From the NCBI RefSeq assembly GCF_014836955.1, contig NZ_JACSPV010000009.1, positions 52,407-116,406 of the forward strand: 64,000 bases of DNA, read 5' to 3'. Source of the stretch: Bacillus norwichensis. GTDB taxonomy: Bacteria > Bacillota > Bacilli > Bacillales > Bacillaceae_C. A program made the position numbers and the translations under genes. This document shows, piece after piece, positions 16,347-25,097 of the stretch (position 1 is its first letter; each line of letters begins with the position of its first letter). The notes beneath the pieces were generated by a model, which saw only the letters and a list, made by a program, of their open reading frames with translations, searched no databases and was not told the DNA's origin.

Positions 16347-17686
16347 TGAAATTTTACCGAAAAAGAGGGAAGCGAATCCGACCAAGTGACGCCTCTCTCT
16401 TTTTTCAATTTATCTTCTTTGGATTGTTTGGTGTATGGCTCGTTTTCTTTATCCCTTTTCATGTGAGATTTTTGTTTGCAACAACGTGGGAACTTGATCC
16501 ATTTCAAACTCATTTTGTAAGTACGTATGGATTCACTTCACTAATCATTAGTTTGGTCATGGTGGCAATTTGTGCTTTTGTTTATTATCGGTATCGTTAC
16601 AACCATCTAAAACAGTTGATGCATCGACAAAAGCTCGCAAAGATGATTTTAGACAATCAGTGGTATGTAACAAAACAGGTGATGAATGAAAGATTTTTCA
16701 AAGATATCCCATCTAGTAAGGCGAAAGAACAAATTAGTCATTTTCCAAAGATGTATTATCGGTATGAAAAAGGCATGATTCATATTCAAGTAGAAATAAC
16801 ACTTGGCAAATATCAAGAGCCATTGTTAAATTTAGAAAAGAAGTTAGAAAGTGGTCTGTACTGTGAACTGGTATCAAAAGAATTACACGATTCCTATGTG
16901 GAGTATGTCCTGTTCTATGATATGATTGCGAACCGAATTTCGATTGATGAAGTCATTGCGCAAAACGGTAGCTTAAAGCTCATGAAATCAATGGATTGGG
17001 AATATGATAAGCTGCCACATATGTTGATTGCTGGCGGAACAGGTGGTGGAAAAACGTATTTTATTCTTACGTTGATTGAAGCGCTGCTAAAAACCGATGC
17101 CAAGTTATATATTTTAGATCCGAAAAATGCCGATTTAGCCGATCTCAGTACCGTCATGCCTGATGTATATTATAAAAAGGAAGACATGATGGCAAGTATT
17201 GATCAATTTTATGAAGATATGATGGCTCGAAGTGAAGAAATGAAACAGATGGAAGGATATAAAACAGGGGAAAACTATGCTTATCTTGGCTTAGCTCCTC
17301 ATTTTTTAGTTTTTGACGAATACGTAGCTTTTATGGAAATGCTTGCGTCTAAAGAAAGTACAGCTGTATTAACGAAACTAAAACAGATTGTCATGTTAGG
17401 TCGTCAAGCTGGATTCTTTCTTATTCTTGCTTGTCAGCGGCCAGATGCAAAATATTTAGGGGATGGGATTCGAGATCAATTTAATTTTCGTGTTGCTTTA
17501 GGAAGGATGTCTGAACTAGGATATGGCATGATGTTTGGAAGCGACGTCCAAAAACAATTTTTCTTAAAACAGATTAAAGGACGTGGCTATGTCGATAAAG
17601 GAGATAATGTCATTACCGAATTTTACACACCACTTGTGCCAAAGGATCATGACTTTTTAAAAGAGATAGAGAAACTAGCTCAATAA
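16346..17686 (+). CDS. FtsK/SpoIIIE-like coupling ATPase (Tn916 Orf21, ConQ)
   Basis: A 446-residue membrane ATPase that delivers the relaxase-DNA complex to the conjugation channel. Two membrane helices (about 20-42 and 64-83) precede the motor domain. Walker A is AGGTGGGKT near residue 230 and Walker B is HFLVFDEYVAF near 320; RQAGFFLILACQRPDA is a further conserved block. It corresponds to Orf21 of Tn916 and YdcQ/ConQ of ICEBs1. It is coupled to the upstream YdcP-like gene and followed directly by oriT, as in both prototypes. Confidence 0.93.
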   Translation: MKFYRKRGKRIRPSDASLFFQFIFFGLFGVWLVFFIPFHVRFLFATTWELDPFQTHFVSTYGFTSLIISLVMVAICAFVYYRYRYNHLKQLMHRQKLAKMILDNQWYVTKQVMNERFFKDIPSSKAKEQISHFPKMYYRYEKGMIHIQVEITLGKYQEPLLNLEKKLESGLYCELVSKELHDSYVEYVLFYDMIANRISIDEVIAQNGSLKLMKSMDWEYDKLPHMLIAGGTGGGKTYFILTLIEALLKTDAKLYILDPKNADLADLSTVMPDVYYKKEDMMASIDQFYEDMMARSEEMKQMEGYKTGENYAYLGLAPHFLVFDEYVAFMEMLASKESTAVLTKLKQIVMLGRQAGFFLILACQRPDAKYLGDGIRDQFNFRVALGRMSELGYGMMFGSDVQKQFFLKQIKGRGYVDKGDNVITEFYTPLVPKDHDFLKEIEKLAQ

Positions 17687-17688
17687 GG

Positions 17689-17790
17689 CTGCCCAGTGCG
17701 GCGGCGTGCGAAGCGTAAGCCGCTGTGCTGGGCAAAGCCTGCGTGGCGACAGCCACGCTTTACCCCCCATTTCTAACAGGGGGGTAGAAA
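17689..17790 (+). other. Origin of transfer (oriT) with nic region
   Basis: The core accccccatttctaacagg followed by ggggt at 17762-17785 has the same layout as the ICEBs1 and Tn916 nic regions: an ACCCCCC / GGGGGGT inverted repeat with CTAACAG between. Upstream are two more hairpins, GCGTGGC-GACA-GCCACGC at 17741-17758 and a larger one from GCCCAG (17693) to CTGGGC (about 17733). The location between the coupling ATPase and MobT genes is that of the prototypes. MobT should nick within the core. Confidence 0.92.
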
Positions 17791-17854
17791 AACAATAAGA
17801 AACTGTTCCAAAAGCCAATAACACCTGATGGCGCAACGGTTTGGAGCATATGGA

Positions 17855-17892
17855 GAAGATGTCAGCTTTTAACTTTTAGTTGACATCTTTTT
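17855..17892 (+). terminator. Hairpin with T-run before mobT
   Basis: AGATGTCA and TGACATCT pair across a spacer and are followed by TTTTTTT, just before the mobT ribosome site. It may end the upstream transcript or fold as part of the transfer region. Confidence 0.7.
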
Positions 17893-17910
17893 TTGTTTGG
17901 AGGAATGCAC

Positions 17911-19113
17911 ATGAATCAAGTACCTTGGTATCAACAATTAAAGGAAAAACGACTGGAATACGGTGTATCGCAAAATAAACTGGCTGTTCATATTGGAATT
18001 TCAAGACAATATATTAGTGAAATCGAAACTGGAAAAGTAACTCCTTCCGATTCACTGCAAGTTGCTTTGTTCGATATTTTAGAGCAATTTAATCCAGATG
18101 CTCCTTTGGAAATCTTATTTGACTATGTACGGATTCGATTTTTAATGACAAATCCGAAGCCTGTCATTGAAGATATTTTAAAACTCAAAATGGAATACAT
18201 GTTACACGAGGACTATGCGTTTTACTCCTATATGGAACAATACGTTTTTGGTGATATTGTCGTCATGGTTTCTCCTGATGAAGACAAAGGGTGTTTACTC
18301 GAACTTAAAGGGAAAGGATGTCGTCAATTTGAAAACTTTTTATTAGCCCAGCAACGAACATGGTTCGATTTTTTTATGGAAGTGTTTCGTGTTGGTGGCG
18401 TATTTAAACGAATTGATCTTGCGATAAACGATAAGACAAGCGTATTGGATATTCCGTTTTTAACGAATAAATGCCGTAATGAAGAATGTATCTCTGTTTT
18501 TCGTAGTTTTAAAAGTTACCGTTCTGGTGAACTTGTGCAGAGTGAAGACAAGCCTGACATGGGAAATACGTTATATATCGGCTCTTTAAAAAGTGACGTG
18601 TACTTTTGTGCGTATGAAAAGGATTATGAACAATACGTGAAGCATGGCACATCTCTCGAAGATACAGATGTGAAAAATCGCTTTGAAATTCGATTAAAGA
18701 ATGATCGTGCATACCATGCAGTTGTGGATTTAATGATGTATGAAGATGCTGGGCGAACCGCCTTTTCTATTATTAATCGATATATTCGTTTTGTCGATAA
18801 AGACGAGGAAAAACGTCGCAGTAGTTGGAAAATGAATAAAGAATGGCAACGATTTTTGGATTTAGGCGTGAATAGAAAAATTTCTTTAACGACAAAACCT
18901 GAACCATATACGTTTGATAAGACACTCAGATGGCTAGCTCATCAAGTCGCCCCCACTTGGAAACTAGCGACAAAGATAGATGAACTCAATCAAACGAGTG
19001 TAATTAAGGATATGTTGGAACAGACAGAGTTATCCAAGCGCCATCAAAAAATACTCATGCAACAAACCATTCCTTTAGGGAAAGTGATTCAACCACAGTC
19101 AGATAACGAATGA
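17911..19113 (+). CDS. mobT: MobT-family relaxase / replication initiator (Tn916 Orf20)
   Basis: A 400-residue protein with an N-terminal Xre-like HTH (about 8-60: LEYGVSQNKLAVHIGISRQYISEIE) followed by a Rep_trans rolling-circle initiator domain (about 85-350; FFMEVFRVGGVFKRIDLAIND, NRFEIRLKNDRAYHAV). It nicks oriT, starts rolling-circle replication and pilots the strand during transfer. GGAGG stands 8 bases before the ATG at 17911. It lies immediately after oriT. The catalytic tyrosine cannot be fixed without alignment. Confidence 0.93.
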   Translation: MNQVPWYQQLKEKRLEYGVSQNKLAVHIGISRQYISEIETGKVTPSDSLQVALFDILEQFNPDAPLEILFDYVRIRFLMTNPKPVIEDILKLKMEYMLHEDYAFYSYMEQYVFGDIVVMVSPDEDKGCLLELKGKGCRQFENFLLAQQRTWFDFFMEVFRVGGVFKRIDLAINDKTSVLDIPFLTNKCRNEECISVFRSFKSYRSGELVQSEDKPDMGNTLYIGSLKSDVYFCAYEKDYEQYVKHGTSLEDTDVKNRFEIRLKNDRAYHAVVDLMMYEDAGRTAFSIINRYIRFVDKDEEKRRSSWKMNKEWQRFLDLGVNRKISLTTKPEPYTFDKTLRWLAHQVAPTWKLATKIDELNQTSVIKDMLEQTELSKRHQKILMQQTIPLGKVIQPQSDNE

Positions 19114-19138
19114 TTAACTTATGAAGGGAGAAAATCAA

Positions 19139-19360
19139 ATGAACTTTGGCCAGAATTTATACAATTGGTTTTTAAGTAATGCACAATCTTTAGTATTAAT
19201 GGCGATTGTCGTAATTGGAATTTATTTAGGCTTTAAACGGGAGTTTTCCAAACTAATTGGCTTTTTAATTATTGCTTTGGTTGCAGTAGGATTAGTCTTT
19301 AATGCGGCTGGTGTGAAAGACGTGTTGTTAAACCTATTTAATCGAATCATAGGGTCTTAA
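19139..19360 (+). CDS. TcpD-family small membrane protein
   Basis: A 73-residue protein with two membrane helices (about 16-34 and 40-60) and short ends. Size, topology and position after mobT match the TcpD family of Tn916-type elements, which forms part of the conjugation channel. AAGGGAG stands 8 bases before the ATG at 19139; the ATG at 19121 overlaps that site. Sequence is too short and hydrophobic for a stronger call. Confidence 0.75.
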   Translation: MNFGQNLYNWFLSNAQSLVLMAIVVIGIYLGFKREFSKLIGFLIIALVAVGLVFNAAGVKDVLLNLFNRIIGS

Positions 19361-19500
19361 ATTGTACCGTTTTTTTGTGGAAGATAAGTGGTCTTCTTAT
19401 GTTCTACAAAAAAATGGTGGACCAAACGGTAGTGCGGTAGGGATTAACAAGCCTCATTTGTGTATCAGCAGATAATAAGCTGCTGCTTTTTTATGGCTAT
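19361..19500 (+). other. Folded spacer, candidate single-strand origin plus terminator
   Basis: TACCGTTT (19364-19371) pairs with AAACGGTA, and inside it TTTTTTGTGGAA pairs with TTCTACAAAAAAA, giving a long interrupted hairpin. A second hairpin CAGCA/TGCTG with a T-run follows at about 19468-19494. Tn916 and ICEBs1 carry a single-strand origin near this position. Function here is inferred only from position and fold. Confidence 0.45.
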
Positions 19501-19526
19501 TTTTAATGAAAAGGATGTGAATTTTT

Positions 19527-20027
19527 ATGGAAATGCAAGTTTTTATAACGAATCTTGGTAAATATAATGAAGGGGAAGTTAATGGTGCTTGGTTCTCACC
19601 ACCTATTGATTTTGAGGAAGTGAAAGAACGTATCGGTTTGAATGGAGAGTATGAAGAATATGCAATCTTCGATTACGAACTTCCCTTTGAAATTGGCGAA
19701 TATACACCTATTTCAGAAGTGAACCGATTATGTGCAATGGTCGCAGAAATTGAGGGTACGCCTCTTTATGATTCTCTTTCCGAAGTTCAAAGCTATTGGT
19801 TTAATAGTATAGAAGAATTGCTGGAGCACCAAGATGATATTATGTATTATCCTGATTGTGAGAATATGGCGGATGTCGCAAGGTATTTCGTAGAGGAAAC
19901 AGGAGCACTTGGAGAAGTTCCTGCCAATCTACAAAACTATATTGATTATGAAGCTTTTGGACGTGACTTAGAAATCAGCGGTAATTTTCTTGTTACGTCT
20001 CATGGTGTGTTTGAATATATCCAATAG
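19527..20027 (+). CDS. ardA: Antirestriction protein ArdA (Tn916 Orf18)
   Basis: A 166-residue, strongly acidic protein that mimics bent B-DNA and blocks type I restriction enzymes when the ICE enters a new cell. Family text is clear: FITNLGKYNEGEVNGAWFSPP, EYAIFDYELPFEIGEY and the AFGRDLEISGNF C-terminal block. AAAGGATGTG precedes the ATG. The position matches Tn916 orf18. With the orphan cytosine methyltransferase at 11937 it gives the element two different anti-restriction functions. Confidence 0.93.
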   Translation: MEMQVFITNLGKYNEGEVNGAWFSPPIDFEEVKERIGLNGEYEEYAIFDYELPFEIGEYTPISEVNRLCAMVAEIEGTPLYDSLSEVQSYWFNSIEELLEHQDDIMYYPDCENMADVARYFVEETGALGEVPANLQNYIDYEAFGRDLEISGNFLVTSHGVFEYIQ

Positions 20028-20088
20028 ATGGAGAAGCAGCTTGTTATCGCACAGGCTGCTTTTTCTATTGATGAAAGGATGATTTCAT

Positions 20089-20481
20089 GTGAAAAAACTA
20101 AAAAGTTATACCCGTATTTGGTCAGTCGAAAAAGTGATTTATGCCATTAATGATTTTCGATTACCTTTCCCAGTGACCTTTAACCAAATGTCATGGTTTG
20201 TGCTTTCTCTTTTAGCTGTCATGCTACTTGGAAACCGCCCTCCCCTCTCCTTGATTGATGGGGCGTTATTAAAATATGTTGGAATTCCAGTTGGTTTGAC
20301 TTGGTTTATGAGTCAAAAAACATTCGATGGTAAAAAACCGTATAGCTTTTTCAAGTCTGCATTGACATATTGGTTTCGACCTAAAGTTACGTATGCAGGA
20401 AAACCTATCAAACTACAACGTGTGAAAGTAAATGAAAATATCACCGCTGTTAGGAGTGAAGTCCATGCGTTATCCGATTAA
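20089..20481 (+). CDS. TcpE-family conjugation protein (Tn916 Orf17, ConD)
   Basis: A 130-residue protein with two membrane helices (about 35-53 and 60-78) between a basic N terminus (KKLKSYTRIWSVEKVIYAI) and a cytoplasmic C-terminal tail. The family text GKKPYSFFKSALTYWFRP is present. TcpE/ConD localises with the VirB4-like ATPase in the channel. The start is GTG at 20089 after AAAGGATG. Its 3' end overlaps the next gene by 17 bases. Confidence 0.88.
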   Translation: MKKLKSYTRIWSVEKVIYAINDFRLPFPVTFNQMSWFVLSLLAVMLLGNRPPLSLIDGALLKYVGIPVGLTWFMSQKTFDGKKPYSFFKSALTYWFRPKVTYAGKPIKLQRVKVNENITAVRSEVHALSD

Positions 20482-22921
20482 ATACCTTGAAAATAATCTT
20501 GTTTTCAATCATGACGGCGAATGTTTCGCGTATTATGAGCTGTTGCCATATAATTATTCCTTTTTATCGGAGGATGAGAAAATACAGGTGCATGACCATT
20601 TCCGTCAATTGATTGCCCAAAATCAAGACGGTAAAATTCATGCTTTGCAGATCAGTACCGCAAGCAGTATCCGCTCGGTACAGGAACAAAGCAAGGAGCT
20701 AGTGACAGGGCGATTACAAGAGGTTGCTTATGAACGTATTGACGACCAAACGGAAGCCCTTGTCTCCATGATTGGCGAACATCAAGTCGACTACCGCTTC
20801 TTTATTGGTTTTAAGCTGTTGTTGAATGAAGAAGAAGTCAGTATGAAATCAATGGGGAAAAACATCAAAAATTCACTTTCTTCATTTGTCCTTGATGTAA
20901 ACCATCACCTGATGGGAGATTTTGTCTCGATGCCTCATGAAGAAATTAGACGTTTCTCTAAAATGGAATCTTTATTGCAAAACAAAATTTCGAGACGTTT
21001 TAAGGTACGCCCTCTAGATAAAAATGACTTTGGCTATCTGATTGAACATCTTCACGGCCAAACTGGAATAGCTTATGACGAGTACGATTATGCCCTACCT
21101 CTTAAGAAGTTAAAAAAGAAAACTTTAGTGAAGCGTTATGATCTGATTAAACCGACTCGTTGTTTAATTGAGGAAAATCAACGTTATTTAAAAATTGAAC
21201 AGGAAGAACAAACCACGTATGTGGCCTACTTTACGATAAATTCCATTGTCGGTGACCTTGAATTTCCGTCAGATGAAATCTTTTATTATCAACAACAACA
21301 ATTTGATTTTCCAATTGATACTTCCATGAACGTAGAAATTGTAACGAATAAAAAAGCATTATCTACCGTTCGGAACAAGAAAAAGGAACTTAAAGACTTG
21401 GATAATCATGCCTGGGAATCCGATAATGAAACTGGCAGCAATGTCATCGACGCGCTGGAACAGGTAAATGAATTAGAAGATGTGCTCGACCAAAGTAAAG
21501 AATCGATGTATAAGTTAAGCTACGTGATTCGCGTGTCTGCTCCTAACTTGGACGAACTTAAACAGCGTTGTAATGAGGTAAAAGATTTTTATGATGATTT
21601 GAATGTAAAACTTGTTCGTCCATTTGGAGATATAATCGGTTTACACAGTGAATTTATCCCTGCTAGTAAGCGGTATATGAATGATTATATCCAGTACGTG
21701 ACCTCTGACTTTTTGGCAGGCCTTGGGTTTGGTGCAACACAAATGCTAGGAGAAACAGAAGGAATATATTTTGGCTACAACTTGGATACGGGAAGAAATG
21801 TCTATCTCAACCCTAGCCTTGCTAGTCAAGGCGTCAAAGGTTCGGTCACGAATGCCTTAGCTTCTGCTTTCTTAGGCTCACTTGGTGGAGGTAAATCTTT
21901 TTCCAATAATCTACTTGTCTATTATGCGGTTCTCTTTGGTGGTCAAGCCCTCATTGTTGATCCAAAGGCGGAACGAGGGAAATGGAAAGAAACGTTACCT
22001 GAAATTGCTCACGAAATAAATATTGTTAATTTAACAAGTGACGATACCAACAAAGGATTACTTGATCCTTTTGTCATTATGAAAAAGAAAAAGGACTCGG
22101 AAAGTCTTGCGATTGATATTCTTACTTTCCTCACAGGTATATCCAGTCGGGATGGAGATAAATTCCCTGTATTACGACGAGCGATTCGAGCTGTTGGTCA
22201 ACAGGAAGAACGTGGTTTGCTTCTTGTGATTCATGAACTTAGAAGTGATCCTAATCCATTAGCTGATCCAATTGCTGACCATATCGAAAGTTTTACCGAC
22301 TATGACTTTGCCCACCTTCTCTTTTCGGATGGTACTGTGGAAAATTCGATTAGTTTAGAAAAACAGTTGAATATCATTCAAGTGGCAGATTTAGTGTTAC
22401 CAGACGCAGAAACAAGTTTTGAGGAATATACGACGATGGAATTATTAAGTGTCGCCATGCTGATTGTCATTTCTACTTTTGCGTTAGACTTTATACATTC
22501 CGATCGTAGCATTTTTAAAATTGTTGATTTGGACGAAGCTTGGAGCTTTCTACAAGTTGCACAAGGAAAAACACTTTCAAATAAATTAGTTCGTGCAGGG
22601 CGTGCAATGAATGCTGGTGTCTACTTTGTTACCCAGAATGCCGACGATTTAACCGATGAAAAATTAAAAAATAACATCGGCGTCAAGTTTGCTTTCCGTT
22701 CCAGGGATATGACAGAAATAAAGAAAACCCTTCAATTCTTTGGTGTGGATGCGGAAGATGAATCGAATCAAAGGCGATTACGGGAACTGGAAAACGGCCA
22801 ATGTTTAATTCAAGACTTATATGGGCGTGTGGGAATTATTCAAGTCCATCCTGTCTTTGAAGAATTATTCCATGCTTTTGACACGCGTCCACCGACACAG
22901 GAGAAGAAAGGTGGCGATTAA
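20465..22921 (+). CDS. VirB4-like conjugation ATPase (Tn916 Orf16, ConE/TcpF)
   Basis: An 818-residue ATPase that powers the type IV secretion channel. The N-terminal domain starts MRYPIKYLENNLVFNHDGEC, typical of the family; the C-terminal RecA-like domain has Walker A GSLGGGKSFSNN near residue 474 and Walker B FKIVDLDEAW near 687. TAGGAGTG precedes the ATG at 20465. The gene overlaps tcpE upstream, and the next gene starts two bases after the stop, so the module is translationally coupled. Confidence 0.94.
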   Translation: MRYPIKYLENNLVFNHDGECFAYYELLPYNYSFLSEDEKIQVHDHFRQLIAQNQDGKIHALQISTASSIRSVQEQSKELVTGRLQEVAYERIDDQTEALVSMIGEHQVDYRFFIGFKLLLNEEEVSMKSMGKNIKNSLSSFVLDVNHHLMGDFVSMPHEEIRRFSKMESLLQNKISRRFKVRPLDKNDFGYLIEHLHGQTGIAYDEYDYALPLKKLKKKTLVKRYDLIKPTRCLIEENQRYLKIEQEEQTTYVAYFTINSIVGDLEFPSDEIFYYQQQQFDFPIDTSMNVEIVTNKKALSTVRNKKKELKDLDNHAWESDNETGSNVIDALEQVNELEDVLDQSKESMYKLSYVIRVSAPNLDELKQRCNEVKDFYDDLNVKLVRPFGDIIGLHSEFIPASKRYMNDYIQYVTSDFLAGLGFGATQMLGETEGIYFGYNLDTGRNVYLNPSLASQGVKGSVTNALASAFLGSLGGGKSFSNNLLVYYAVLFGGQALIVDPKAERGKWKETLPEIAHEINIVNLTSDDTNKGLLDPFVIMKKKKDSESLAIDILTFLTGISSRDGDKFPVLRRAIRAVGQQEERGLLLVIHELRSDPNPLADPIADHIESFTDYDFAHLLFSDGTVENSISLEKQLNIIQVADLVLPDAETSFEEYTTMELLSVAMLIVISTFALDFIHSDRSIFKIVDLDEAWSFLQVAQGKTLSNKLVRAGRAMNAGVYFVTQNADDLTDEKLKNNIGVKFAFRSRDMTEIKKTLQFFGVDAEDESNQRRLRELENGQCLIQDLYGRVGIIQVHPVFEELFHAFDTRPPTQEKKGGD

Positions 22922-22922
22922 T

Positions 22923-25097
22923 TTGAATAAACAAAAACTGAAAAAGATTGTCTTGACGGTGGTACTTATTGGTACTGCCGTTTTTCTATGTCTTCTTTTA
23001 CTTGGAACATTAGCTCAAGCAGCTGGCTTAGTTGATGATACGGTGTCAGAAGATAATCTGTATTCTAAATATCCGCTTGATCATTACCAACTCGATTTTT
23101 ATGTAGACACAGGTTGGGATTGGCTGCCATGGAATTGGAATGATGGTATCGGAAAACAAGTGATGTATGGCCTATACACAATCACGAATTTTATCTGGAT
23201 TATAAGCTTGTATCTATCTAATGCGACAGGCTATTTAATCCAACAGGCTTATTCACTCGATTTCATTTCACAAACGGCAGACGCTATCGGAAAAAACATG
23301 CAAACATTAGCCGGGATTACGGCAAGTGGTTTCAGCAGTTCGGGATTTTATGTGGGTTTCTTGCTTCTTTTCATTTTAGTGATTGGAATTTATGTGGCTT
23401 ATACAGGATTAATAAAACGGGAAACGACGAAAGCGATTCGAGCGATCCTAAACTTTTTAGTCGTTTTTATTTTGTCGGCCTCCTTTATTGCCTATGCCCC
23501 AACGTATATCGCTAAAATTAATGACTTTTCAGCAGATATTAGTCAAGCAAGTTTAGATTTAGGTACTAAAATCCTGATGCCGAATTCGAGTAGCCAAGGA
23601 AAAGATAGTGTCGATATGATACGGAATAACCTCTTTTCTATTCAAGTGGAACAGCCTTGGATATTATTACAATTTGATGATTCGGATAAAGAAACGATTG
23701 GCGAAGAACGTGTTGAAAACTTAGTTTCTATCAATCCTGATACGAATAACGGGAAAGATCGTGAAGATGCTGTCAAAGCAGAAATTGAAGATCACGACAA
23801 TAAAAACTTAACCATTACGAAGACCACCACACGTTTAGGAATGGTCTTCTTTTTATTTCTGTTTAATATCGGTATCTCTATTTTCGTGTTTCTACTATCG
23901 GGAATTATGATTTTCTCGCAAATTTTGTTTATTATCTATGCGATGTTTTTACCAATTAGTTTTCTACTTTCCATGATACCCACCTTTGAAAACATGGGAA
24001 AACAGGCGATTATGAAATTGTTTAATGTAATTATGCTTCGAGCTGGTATCACGCTCATTATTACAGTTGCTTTTAGTATTTCATCCATGCTTTACAGTTT
24101 AACAACAAGTTTTCCATTTTTCTTGATTGCCTTTTTGCAGATCGTGACGTTTGCAGGGATTTACATGAAACTCGGTGACATTATGAGCATGTTTAAACTG
24201 CAAAGTAATGATTCGCAACAAGTCGGACGTCAAGTCATGCGTCGTCCTTATCGAATGTTCAATCGAGGTAGTCGTCGATTACAGCGAACAATCGGACGCA
24301 CCCTTGCAGGGGCAACTGCTGGAGCAACGGTCGGGGCAATGGTTGGAAAGTCAAAGCAAACAAAAGGTTCGTTCTCTCCCCTACGCCCATTACAACGGTT
24401 AACATCGACTACCAAAAATAACAAAGAACGGCCAACTGATCGCACGAAATCAACATCTTTAAGTCAGAAAGTAGGTCAAGTCACAGGAAAAGTGCTTGGT
24501 GCGAAAAGTCAGTTCCGTGCAAATATAGATCATCGTAAAGAACAACTACATGATTTACCTACTACTGCTCAATATGCGGTGATGCAAGGAAAAGAACAGC
24601 TTACAAAACCAGCCCGTGATTTTAAAGAAGGCATGAAGCAAGCAAAGGAAAAGAGACAAAAAACACATGCAGACCGTCAAGCAAAACATCGTCAAACGAT
24701 TGCAGATAGGCGACAAGCATTGGATAAAAAACGTACCCCTTTTCGAAAGACTGCTAGTTATGAACGACCAGTCACGCATGATATCAATGAATCTGCACAT
24801 CAAAATAGATTAAAGAACCCAACTGTTCAACAAAAAGAAAAGACAAGACCTGTCGCAAAAAGCGAGCATATGAAGAAATTCAAATTACAACGACAGTTAT
24901 CGAGTCCAGACAGAAAAGAGCATTTTACTGATAATCCCAAACAACCTGTTAAAAAAGAAAACCGATCTCCCAATGAAGAACTTTCCCGACCAAAAAATAG
25001 TCGGACAATCATCAAGCGTCCCTCTAAACCGTTGAAACGTACAAACCAGAAACAAATCACTAAGCGTCCAATCCATGCAACTAGGAGGAAACGCTGA
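22923..25097 (+). CDS. Polytopic VirB6-like channel protein (Tn916 Orf15, ConG)
   Basis: A 724-residue membrane protein of the CD3337/EF1877 mobilome family. An N-terminal signal-like helix is followed by several membrane segments between about 70 and 430, with an extracytoplasmic loop. The last 270 residues are a strongly basic, Q/K/R-rich cytoplasmic tail. The start is TTG at 22923 with AAAGGTGG 8 bases upstream; no ATG is suitable. It corresponds to YddG/ConG of ICEBs1, which forms the inner channel. The 3' end overlaps the hydrolase gene by one base. Confidence 0.9.
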   Translation: MNKQKLKKIVLTVVLIGTAVFLCLLLLGTLAQAAGLVDDTVSEDNLYSKYPLDHYQLDFYVDTGWDWLPWNWNDGIGKQVMYGLYTITNFIWIISLYLSNATGYLIQQAYSLDFISQTADAIGKNMQTLAGITASGFSSSGFYVGFLLLFILVIGIYVAYTGLIKRETTKAIRAILNFLVVFILSASFIAYAPTYIAKINDFSADISQASLDLGTKILMPNSSSQGKDSVDMIRNNLFSIQVEQPWILLQFDDSDKETIGEERVENLVSINPDTNNGKDREDAVKAEIEDHDNKNLTITKTTTRLGMVFFLFLFNIGISIFVFLLSGIMIFSQILFIIYAMFLPISFLLSMIPTFENMGKQAIMKLFNVIMLRAGITLIITVAFSISSMLYSLTTSFPFFLIAFLQIVTFAGIYMKLGDIMSMFKLQSNDSQQVGRQVMRRPYRMFNRGSRRLQRTIGRTLAGATAGATVGAMVGKSKQTKGSFSPLRPLQRLTSTTKNNKERPTDRTKSTSLSQKVGQVTGKVLGAKSQFRANIDHRKEQLHDLPTTAQYAVMQGKEQLTKPARDFKEGMKQAKEKRQKTHADRQAKHRQTIADRRQALDKKRTPFRKTASYERPVTHDINESAHQNRLKNPTVQQKEKTRPVAKSEHMKKFKLQRQLSSPDRKEHFTDNPKQPVKKENRSPNEELSRPKNSRTIIKRPSKPLKRTNQKQITKRPIHATRRKR

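Noticed and set aside
24208..24445. Short frames inside the VirB6-like gene
   Set aside because: They overlap the conserved long frame and arise from its repetitive basic tail codons.
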